Shown here: positions 21,421 through 30,442 of the stretch, in pieces
Layout of the letters: every line of letters starts with the position of its first letter
Position numbering within the stretch: the stretch's first letter is position 1
Source of the DNA: Dioscorea cayenensis subsp. rotundata
Lineage: Eukaryota > Streptophyta > Magnoliopsida > Dioscoreales > Dioscoreaceae
Reading direction: 5' to 3'
NCBI RefSeq assembly: GCF_009730915.1
Contig: NC_052473.1
Coordinates: forward strand, 16,636,100 to 16,700,099
Length of the DNA: 64,000 bases
Position numbers and translations under genes: made by a program
The notes under the pieces: model-generated
The model's database searches: none
What the model was told of the DNA's origin: nothing
The model's input: the letters and a program-made list of their open reading frames with translations, nothing else

Positions 21421-22663
21421 AAAAAACACACAAGTTCGCAATGTGACATCAGTAGTGTTCCATGCATACACAAAGCCGATGTCCATGGGAAACAATAGAA
21501 TTTTAGGAAACATTTCCATATAGCAGAATTGGTGAAAGATACACAAGGGCCTTTAGTCCAGCAATATTAGCACCATTGCGTAAGCCTTGGTTTGCGGAAC
21601 TTTTATTATACAATTCGAAACATGCTCAACACATCAATGCCAAGGGTTCCCGGCTATGGGAGTAAGTTTGCAAACCAATCCTCATGCCGGCCCGGGTGAG
21701 ACAAACAAAAATCTATAGTTCAATTATAAGACATTGTTCTTGTACCAAAATGCGGTGATATTAGTTTAGGGAATTTCCGTAAGTTAGTAGAACACTTCCT
21801 GTTTAAGCAGAACTGACACAGAAGTACCATGGCTCCTACCTAGAACTAAAGCTTAGGCATCATGATATGTTTAATTAGAGAAAGTAACATAACCAAATTT
21901 CCCTTTTTTTTAGAGGAGGGGGCTGCCTTTGTCACAAAGACCAATTGCTCAGACACATGACACTCAAGTAACAAATGATTCGTATAATAGAAGCATAATA
22001 AATTGTGAATACTGGCAGTGCTGTACATTTATGCAGTTACCTACATAAAATACAAGTAAATACATCCTAATCGCTCATTATATTGAATAATATTAAATTG
22101 TTGACTCAATGATCAAAACTAACAAGCATTCTAAAAAGATCATAGAACAAATGAAGTTGTTAATGACTGAAGATTGTAACAGCAAGTTCCATAAAAATCA
22201 AAGAGCCAAATCATAAGAAAGTGCCATTCTGGTTCTTAAAGTTCACAAGAATGATCAAATCAGTAAAGGCTTAACTTAACAATCTAGCAAGATGATTGTA
22301 ATACTCGAGGTTCTGAAATTACTAAACAAACAACAATAAATATACCAGGCACCAATCTATGGTGGGTTAGGCAAAATACGACGTGGTTGGTACAAATAAT
22401 TATAAGGAAATTGAGCACCAGAATGTACCAAATTTCACATATCATGAACAAGGCTTAATGTTGTCTCATTTGCCAAATCGACAGTTTTCATTGAAGCCAC
22501 AGATTCCCTTGATTGATCTGAAAAAGAAACCACATAACAACTTTAAAGTAACAAAGCACCAAAATGAACAAAGAACTCACCAGTAATGGGATCACAAATT
22601 TAGTCAAATACATGGCAAACTGGTTTTTGCTTCGATAGAAACACTGCAGTACTGCCCTATGCG

Positions 22664-23374
22664 CATGGTTTTTAAAATCGGATGAGGCGTGCGCAAGGAA
22701 ACAGCCTCAAGGCGAGGCGCAAGGAAACAGCCTCAAGGCGAGGCGCAAGGAAACAGCCTCAAGGCGTGCCTTGAGGTTGAAAACTGAGGCTTAAGCCTCA
22801 CTGTCCTGAGGCGCACGCACTGAGGCGCACCGCCTCAGTGCATGTGAGGCTTAAGCCTCAAAAATCCTGATTTTTGTAATATCATTTTAATTTTTAAAGC
22901 AAATAAAAAATATTTATATGTATATACTTTCATTAATAAAAACTTATATATGTAAAATTCAATAAAAAAACTCATCAACACTTATGATCAAGTAGTACAT
23001 ACCAATTTAATTTTTTAATCTAAAGATTATGTAAAAATGACAAAATTTATCAAAATAAACTACAAATAAGATAAGATGAGTTACAAATAAAATGGGTTAC
23101 AAATAAGTTAAGATGGGTTAAAAATAAGATAAGTTATAATTTTATTAATTTTTTTTATAAACTATTTATTTTATAAATAAAATAATATATTTTAATCAGA
23201 TAAAATAAGTTTGAAAAAATAATTTATTTTATAAATAAAAATAATATAATTATTACTTTGTATTTGGTAGATAATATTATTGTTGTTTTTTTTTAAAAAA
23301 AAAAATTGAGGCTTACGCCTCGCCTCACGGTTGAGAAACGCCTCGAAACCCGCCTTGGGTTTTTAAAAACCTTG
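22664..23374. mobile_element. Non-autonomous hAT element with internal 26-bp repeats
   Basis: Ends read inward CATGGTTTTTAAAA and CAAGGTTTTTAAAA, flanked by the 8-bp duplication CCTATGCG at 22656-22663 and 23375-23382. Three tandem 26-bp units (GCGCAAGGAAACAGCCTC...) occupy 22691-22768; the core is AT-rich and the right end again has GCCTCGCCTC. Absent from block copy 1. 711 bp, no transposase. Confidence 0.85.
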
Positions 23375-23789
23375 CCTATGCGTTCATCACGACTGGTGCT
23401 GATGGCACAATGCAAGAAACAATGAAATGCAACTGAAACAACACATTCTTGAAGAGGAGAAACTATAAGAAAATAACACTTTTTGATGGGAACTGTAGAC
23501 AAGGAATGAAAATACAGAGGAAAACTGTATCCTAATGTTTATATAGATAAACAACCGAAATGGATAAGAAAAATAAAGAAATACCAATTTCAAAGAAAAT
23601 CAATTATTTAACAACATGCATCACAGAAGAGACTGCATAAATAAATAAGAAAAAAGGCATTCTAAATCATAGTAAACCATCAAAGTTACTTTAAGAGCGG
23701 GGGGTAATACTCAAAAACCAAGGGGTGGCAAGTAAAAAAACCACTTCCATTTCTATTCTCCACAATCCTAACACAACTTAACTTGAGGA

Positions 23790-23804
23790 GAAATCATCAG
23801 CCAC
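23790..23804 (-). pseudogene. Orphan box C end of a long C/D-like element
   Basis: GUGGCUGAUGAUUUCUCC on the minus strand matches the box C end of 6588-6853. No box D partner remains to the left, where the hAT element sits. Confidence 0.4.
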
Positions 23805-24275
23805 TTGATACTCATAAACTGTGACAAAAAGGAGGTAAAGATGGAAAAGACCAAACTTATAACTGGTACAATGGAAAGAAAACAAAAGAATGTCGCCTGC
23901 AATCTCCAACTGTTATTTTCACTCGTGTAAAATAACAAACAGCTGCCAAGTGGCACTTGGAAGTTGCACCACTCCTGGGAATACATCTAACCAAAAAAAA
24001 ACACACAAATTATAGGTCTTATATAGAACGTCTCGAAAAAAAACCATCACACCCACATGTGCACACGCACTCGCATGAATATAATCCATGTGCAAGCAGA
24101 CTACTGGCCAAAATCTGGACATAAAAGGATAGGAGAAGAAAACTGTTCCCTTTTGTAACTTGAATGGTATAGGCACTCACTAACTTACACCATACTGAGG
24201 TCACAGTCAACAAAGTAGTCTGGCTGGTTGCGGCAGCTGCAAAAACAACAATAACAACAACAACTTCAAGTATAA

Positions 24276-24406
24276 AGCTCATATTTGACCTTGAATCAAA
24301 CATAATACTGAAACATGCATTAGGGATGGCAGCAGAAATGACATGGAGAATCACCCCTCACCTTAGCTGGCCCGCCAATACTCTTTGAGGTTAAATCATC
24401 ACAGCT
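24276..24406 (-). ncRNA. Box C/D-like element, D box altered (131 nt)
   Basis: AGCU-GUGAUGAUUUAACC at the 5' end and GGUCAAAU-AUGA-GCU at the 3' end; terminal stem AGCU/AGCU. Hairpin UUGGC-GGG-CCAG with CUGC-UGCCAU is partly rearranged. Partner of 11338, sharing the AUGA form of box D. Confidence 0.5.
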
Positions 24407-24659
24407 GGTCATAGTACTCTTCTCCAACACAACGTGCATGATTTTTTAAAGAGATGAAATTTTATGAGGTTATTATGTAATTTCATGTTTCCAAAGATGT
24501 ACATAAATGTCACGAGAGGGCCGAAATCAAAATTCATATATTATTGTCAACGACCTCTTAGTTTATTGGCATCAAGTCTCCGGCACATGGTGCATTAAAG
24601 CATTAATGCCACGCTTGTGCACACTCCAAATGTGGCTTATCCAATTTGTAAAAAAAAAT

Positions 24660-25250
24660 GATAAAAATAAAAATAATTAATATTATCTTATTTTTCTAAA
24701 TCAAAAGGATGATACAAGATTGGTAAACATAGAGAATTTCACTACCTAAGCTCTCTAATCCAAGATGATGGGGAAATTATAAAAGACATCACAAATAATA
24801 TTAAAGCAAGTTGGCTAAAAACGAAGAGGACCTTCTAAAGTTTAATGTGATAGTAGAATACCTCTTAAATTGAAAACATGTTTTACAGAACAGTCGTTAG
24901 ACCAATAAAGTACGGGCTACAATGTTGGGTGGTTAAAAGATATCAAATATAAAGAACAGGCATGGCTGAGATAAAAATGCAGAGATGGACGTCATGTGTA
25001 ACAAGAAAAAAAGCATTAAGAAATGTATTTATCCAAAACAAATTGTGAATGACACCTACTAGTGACAAATTAAGAGAAAACCGAGTAAAATGGTACAAAA
25101 CAAGTAGATGCTTTACGATGAAGCGCGGAAGCTTTTCAAGTGGAGAGTCATAGACAAAGAAGTTGTCAACTTCAAAAGTATTTAGTAAAAAATTTACAAA
25201 AATGATATTCTACGCTTACTTTATCTCACCTTTTGACTTATGTTAGAGCA
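24660..25250 (+). mobile_element. LINE reverse-transcriptase relic
   Basis: FYRTVVRPIKYGLQCWVV is readable near 24880, followed by MAEIKMQRW near 24962: the typical tail of plant LINE reverse-transcriptase proteins. Frameshifts and stops are present. Partner of 13320-13910. Confidence 0.7.
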
Positions 25251-25556
25251 GATAATTAAGACTAACAGCTGCATATTGTTCTTTGGTTTTTTCCTAAACC
25301 ATCACTTGCTTAGGAATGCAATTTTCTTCCTTAAAAAAAGCCACCACTTGGGAAAATTTTCTTCCTTAAAAAAAGTCACCTAGGAGCAGAAGAAATAAAT
25401 GGGAAATGTGCCATTATTAAAGTGTCAAAAGATTGTCACTCCTGAAGATTTAATGGAGATTTATGAAATAGCACTCTTCATTATTTTGCCTACTTTCCAC
25501 CAATCCAAACACATGACTTACTTGCCACGCTTACAAGTACTTCAAACAAGAAAGCG

Positions 25557-25899
25557 GAGGCTCAGTTCCACCCTTTTCATCACATAAATACAAAATTAGA
25601 ACCAAATATGGCCACTGAAGTGATCAGCCCCGCCATTTCTTTTTCAAAGCTTGTTTTCATGATCCAAATACAACCTAAATTTTGTTTCTAAGATGCATAG
25701 CCAAGGCCAAAACGTACAGAACACAGTTCAGACAAATACATATTGGGTCCAATTCAACACAATAGCTGATTGCATGAGAGAAGACTTATAAATTCATATT
25801 GATAAGTACCAAATTTACTGATAGCAGATTATTAAATACCACAACATAGGTGTCCTGGCATTTTAACACAGGAATGCAAGGGTGAATCATCACTGCCTC
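25557..25899 (-). ncRNA. Box C/D-like RNA element, long form (343 nt)
   Basis: Minus strand: GAGGC-A-GUGAUGAUUCACC (box C); about 240 nt without clear structure; hairpin AUGGC-GGG-GCUG / CAGU-G-GCCAU; GUGAUGAAAAGGGUGGAA; CUGA (box D); GCCUC. The terminal stem is five pairs. Both boxes and the C'-like GUGAUGA are canonical, so this is the best preserved long form. Confidence 0.58.
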
Positions 25900-26015
25900 A
25901 TAAAAACAAAGAATGGAATTGAGAGGCCACAAATCAATAAGAAACAAGATAAACTGAACCCCTTGCTTTCTTAAGAAAATAGATAACATCAAAGTCATTG
26001 TTAATTTCCTCAAAG

Positions 26016-26250
26016 GAACATTGACCTGAGCTTTCTATCAAAAAGAACGCAGAATTAATGAATGGCTAAACATTGATCTGACCTTTTTACCATCCTTCTT
26101 ATGTGAAGGTGATCTACACACCCTTTCAAAACAAGAGCAATTAGGAAACAATGCAAGAAAATAAAGCGTTAGAGAGGACTTGAAATCTCACTCTTATGAT
26201 TCATAGCAACCAAGTTGCTGTCTCCAGCCATGGACAAACACATCACAGCC
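26016..26250 (-). pseudogene. Degenerate box C/D-like element
   Basis: Box C end GGGCU-GUGAUGUG (one base from canonical) at 26240-26250; box D end reads GGUCAGAUCAAUG. Hairpin mostly lost. Partner of 14587-14865. Confidence 0.3.
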
Positions 26251-26380
26251 CACACACATAGATAATTGATGCTTGGAAATTTGATAGATCCATTTTTTAT
26301 TTATTTATTTATTTATTTTTGATTGTATCACCTCCTTTTTCTTTTTCCTTCATCATTTTCAGAGGAACCAAGGGGCAATA

Positions 26381-26484
26381 GGCTCAGATCTGACCTTTTT
26401 ATCAGAGATAAACACTGAATCAAGGGCTGCAACAGTAGCTGCCACGCCACTCGATTTAGGCTTTTGGGGCAAATCATCACAGCC
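26381..26484 (-). ncRNA. Box C/D-like RNA element (104 nt)
   Basis: Minus strand GGCU-GUGAUGAUUUGCC; hairpin GGC-GUG-GCAGC / GUUGC-A-GCC; CCUUGAUUCAGUGUUUAUC; CUGAUAAAAAGGUCAGAU; CUGA; GCC. Partner of 14960-15074. GAAAATGATGAAGG just past box D is also shared with 14960 and 26752. Confidence 0.65.
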
Positions 26485-26539
26485 AAGCGAACACAAACAA
26501 GAAGCATTGCCATTAATAAGCATAAGCATCATCCCTCAT

Positions 26540-26600
26540 AGAGAAGAGGCTCGGATTCACCATTAATCCATGATACCACCAAGACCCCTCCTCTTCACAC
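26540..26600 (-). pseudogene. Fragment of segment H left end
   Basis: GAGGCTCGGATTCACCATTA...CCATGATACCACCAAGAC repeats the left part of 26975-27010 and stops abruptly: a partial tandem duplicate. Confidence 0.4.
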
Positions 26601-26649
26601 ATAATTGAAGTGTGGAATTTGGATGACTTTATTTATTCTATTTTATTTC

Positions 26650-26651
<2 letters not shown>

Positions 26652-26687
<36 letters not shown>
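26652..26687. repeat. (TA)n microsatellite
   Basis: About 18 TA units. Confidence 0.9.
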
Positions 26688-26689
<2 letters not shown>

Positions 26690-26751
26690 GATAGCATTGC
26701 ATCCTTTCCTTTCCTTTCCTCCATCATTTTCAGAAGAATAAAGAGGGAAAA

Positions 26752-26860
26752 GGCTCAGATCTGACCTTTATTATCAGAGAGAAACACTGAATCAAGGACT
26801 GCAGCAGTAGCTGCCACGCCACTTGATCTCGAGGCAGTTCTACCGCAAATCATCACAGCC
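26752..26860 (-). ncRNA. Box C/D-like RNA element (109 nt)
   Basis: Minus strand GGCU-GUGAUGAUUUGCGG; hairpin GGC-GUG-GCAGC / GCUGC-A; CCUUGAUUCAGUGUUU; CUGAUAAUAAAGGUCAGAU; CUGA; GCC. Almost unchanged from 15425-15535, whereas nearby spacer differs, which hints at constraint or recent conversion. Confidence 0.66.
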
Positions 26861-26988
26861 AAGCGAACACGAGCGCAACATCGCCATTAATAAGCATCAT
26901 CATGATCATCATCATCATCATCATCATCATTGGTAGCAATAGTACCAGAGGGTTCAAATCCCTCATACAGAAGAGGCTCGGATTCGCC

Positions 26989-27126
26989 ATTAATCCATGA
27001 TACCACCCACCAAGACCATTCCTTTTCTCCCACAACACACCAACCCCTCCCTCTACGAGAACGGGAGCAGCGGTTGCCTGCTAAAGAGCAGGCCATCCGA
27101 GCCGCTACACCATCGCTACAGAGAGA
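26989..27126 (-). ncRNA. Conserved segment H (unit A)
   Basis: Counterpart of 15661-15796 and almost identical to it. The plus-strand T-arm-like GAGGG-TTCAAAT-CCCTC stem-loop at 26948-26964 is also conserved. Confidence 0.42.
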
Positions 27127-27393
27127 GAAGAGAGAGCAGCAAAGAAGAGGAATCGATCAACGATGGAGACATCATACACACCTTCACACGCTGCGATCGC
27201 ATTGGAACGTGATTAGGGCATCGTCATGGCCTCCAAAGCAAGACAAGAAACAGAGAAGCAGAAGCAAAAGCAGCAGCAGCAATGGAATGGAATGGAAAAA
27301 GGAAAGAGAAGAGCATGGCGCCATGAGATGAGGAGGAATCACAAAGAGCTTGAAGATAAGAGAGAAGAGAAAGCGGCGAAGAAGAAGAGGGCA

Positions 27394-27544
27394 GAGCTTT
27401 GGGACTACCAACCCTTTTTTCCGCAGCGCTCTCTGTTGCTCTTCATCTCGTCTTTTGAGAGTCCTCACTCAGCAAATGGGCAAAGATTAATGAAGACATT
27501 TGCTTGGTATTTATAGAGGAAAAAAAAGGCTGTGTGACTAGTCA
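27394..27544 (-). promoter_or_regulatory. Putative promoter and leader of unit A
   Basis: Minus-strand TATA box CTATAAATACC (27507-27516), upstream palindrome GTGACTAGTCAC (27533-27544) next to TGGGCT (a site II-like element, plus strand), and downstream leader motif GGACTACCAACCCTT (27402-27416, plus strand). Matches 16072-16224. Confidence 0.55.
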
Positions 27545-27831
27545 CTGGGCTCTACCATTGTTTCATCTTTTGGAAATGTTAAAAAACAATAAAAAGTGGT
27601 CTATTCAGGTCTGAATCCTCGTTGAAACTCTTTAGCCAGCAGTCATGAAATCCCATTACAATCCTTTTACCCGGTAAGAATTCAGGGGTTATTTGGTTGG
27701 CATTAGTGAAATGGGAGGACTGTAAACACTTATTTGGGTGTGAAATAATGGAAGTGGGAGAGCATTGATTAAGATATACGAAAGTTTTGAGTAAAAAGTT
27801 ATAAATCACCTCAAAATTGACGGGTTGTTTG

Positions 27832-28800
27832 TTTGCAAAGGATTGGGCACATTCTCAATTCTTTAGTTGGAAGGTATAGGGAGTATGGGAGGATTCTTTG
27901 AGAAATGAGATGAGGGGACAACCTGATTGCCATTCATCTAATTTTTTTGAAGAATCCCCAATCCAGAATTTGAAATGACCATTTTACTCCTGACTTTTAA
28001 TTGTTTTTTCGTTTAAGTTTACTCTTTTTCCTTTTAGTCTATGAGAGAAACCACTGCCATCTTTCTTCGATCCGTGAGAGAAAGCCTCCCGCCGTCCATG
28101 CCCCATCTATCCGATGCCGCCAGCCTCCACGTGCTCACCGGTGAGATTCCTAACTCCCGTTTACGTGGTTGCCTCCTCCGCCGTTGGACCCACAACGACA
28201 CCCACGGATCGATCCCTAGCCCTTGGGCACCAACAGTGGGCTTGAGCTCAATACCGAATGCTTAGGGTTCAAGAGCCTTAACGAGCGCGTTGATAGTGGC
28301 GGTAGCGAGATCGTAGTGGAGAAGGTTGAGAGGAGTGCATGAGAAAGGCCACGGTGGAGGGTGGTAGTGGCAGAGCCTGTGTTTTGGCCGCTATTGACAT
28401 TGTTGTTTCGAGAAAGATGGGAGGCGGTGCTCGTTCTTAAAGGTGGTGAGGATGGATGATCAGATTTTGTAAATATTTTCGGATAATAATAATAATAATA
28501 ATAATAATAATTTTTTTTCTATAACAATTTTTTAAATTTTAAAATTAAATATAAAAATGAAAAATTAAATTATAACATGATAATATATTATAAATAAAAA
28601 TAATATTATTAGTTAATACATTTATTTATTTCATATTCACATAAAAAGACATTTTCCACAATACTTTTTTATTTTTTTACATTCCTAATGAATTACTTTC
28701 CCACGCCTTCTAACGAAACACAGTTTTACTTCCGTTCATAATCCATTCCCCCTTATTTTCATTCATATCTCAATTCCACTCCTTACATATAAAACAACCC
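27832..28800. mobile_element. MITE-like element enclosing a GC-rich insert
   Basis: GGGTTGTTT at the left and AAACAACCC at the right; TTGA borders both ends. Subterminal similarity is weak but present. It carries a GC-rich stretch at 28060-28440 inside otherwise AT-rich DNA, with short open frames on both strands and no recognised family. DNA at 27680-27831 looks like part of a related element. Confidence 0.45.
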
Positions 28801-28805
28801 TTGAG

Positions 28806-29567
28806 TATTGTCATCCTTGACTATCTTACCTTTTAAAATATATTCAATTCAAAAACTTTGTGATTTTTGCATGATTAAAATACAAAAAATTACAATAATT
28901 ATGACTATTATGCTTAGCAATTTATTTATTTAGAAGTTTTTTTATTTACGAAAATTAAAATGATGATCCTAACCCTTATTTAATTAATGAACTTAACAAT
29001 TAAATAATTATTATGACTTAGTTTTCTTATTTAAAATTAAATAGTTATTTATAATAATAAATATTTTTAAAATGTAATTAGCTATTTATTATGGTTAATT
29101 AAATTCTAATTAATGGTATTAACAAAGATTTGGATATTAAAAAATAGTGTCTAATGTGAGCTATTAAAGTTTAATATTTATTTTAATACTTAAATAATTT
29201 AAAAAATAATTGTCACACCTCATTACTATATATATAATAATAATAATAATATCCATTTGTATAAAGGGCATAACAGTCATTTTATCATATATTCTTTTGT
29301 TCAAATCCCTCTCATTTTTATTATTCCTCCACTCTTTTCTATTTCATTCCTTACACCCAAACGCCCAAATAAAAGAGAGAGAATGTTTCTGAAAGTATGA
29401 GTACTGATTATGTATGTGTGATCTCAACACTCTTGCGTGCACGGGTTATGCCCCACTTGCTCTAGTGAAACTTGTGCACACTTTTGTCTTTCTTAGAGGC
29501 CTAACAGCTCATTGTGACAATAAATAAATATTATAAATAAGTAATATTAAAAAATTGGTGGATCTAA
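28806..29567. other. AT-rich spacer
   Basis: No gene, RNA or complete transposon seen. Confidence 0.5.
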
Positions 29568-30439
29568 GGGCATCTTTAGTGGTTAGACTATCATAGAGTT
29601 TGATGGTCATGCCACCTCATCAACCCATTAAAACTCCTACTCATTAAACTATCTCTCATAATAGTCATACTATAAAATAAGATCCACAATCAACCCATCA
29701 ACTCATTAAACTATCTTTCATTATTTATACTATAAAATAAGACCCACAATTATTTCATCCATTTTTTAAACTATTGACATTAATATATTTCATTAAAACA
29801 TAGTTATTTAATAAATTCTTGAATATTTATATTATAAATAAAATTACATTACGATACCACATTAATTTAAAATTACATTGCATTAAAAATAAAATTACAT
29901 AGTATTCAAAATTACATAATATTAAAATTACATTGCATTAAATATAAAACAAATAAAACTTAAGACGATGATTCTCAAGTTGTTTAGCATTGATGTGGCT
30001 AGTATCCATGGTCAAAATTTGATGATCAGCAACCATTTCAAAAGATTTTTTCAAACTTCTCACTTCTGCTAATTTTTCATTCCTCCATTCTCGTAATTCT
30101 GCCCATCTTGCTTCCATTTCTTCGTATGTGTTTGGTTTTTAGCCAAAAGAATGTTAAGGTTTGTTTGAGTATGTGGGTGTATTTATAGAGGTAAAATAAG
30201 AATTTAAAATTTTAAAAAAATTAATTAAAAAATTAATTAAGAGTCATTGTCACATCTTAACGGTTAAATTTTAAAAATATTAAAAAATATTAAAGTTGAT
30301 CCAACGGCTCAATTCATAAGAAAAAATTTATTCATGGGGCCCACTTGTTGAGCACTCAACGACCATTGAGCACTCATACTGGGAATCCCTTTTCTTTGAA
30401 CGCTCATTGAGTGTCAGAAAGCATCCATTAAAGATGTTC
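29568..30439 (-). mobile_element. PIF/Harbinger-type element with protein remnant
   Basis: Ends read inward GGGCATCTTTAGTGG and GAACATCTTTAATGG; TAA flanks both sides (29565-29567 and 30440-30442). On the minus strand (about 30126-29950) an open stretch reads MEARWAELREWRNEKLAEVR then SFEMVADHQILTMDTS. This resembles the C-terminal part of the Myb-like accessory protein of plant Harbinger elements. No transposase; 872 bp. Confidence 0.75.
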
Positions 30440-30442
30440 TAA

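Larger units (their letters stand above)
17880..27560 (-). repeat. Segmental duplication copy 2: ncRNA array
   Basis: Direct, colinear counterpart of 5916-16230, with unit A (leader near 27.5 kb) and unit B (leader near 21.2 kb), both read leftwards. Private changes: the inversion at 18.0-18.5 kb, a MITE at 19150, and a hAT element at 22664. Divergence is uneven: leaders, segment H and short C/D-like elements are the best kept parts. Confidence 0.8.

Noticed and set aside
6588..26860. The array elements as U3, U14 or a telomerase RNA
   Set aside because: No U3 box A/A' or box B pattern, no U14 domains and no telomere-template sequence recognised. Sizes vary too much.
5916..27560. CRISPR array or bacterial-type repeat system
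   Set aside because: Repeats are irregularly spaced, diverged and palindromic in C/D fashion, in plant nuclear DNA.
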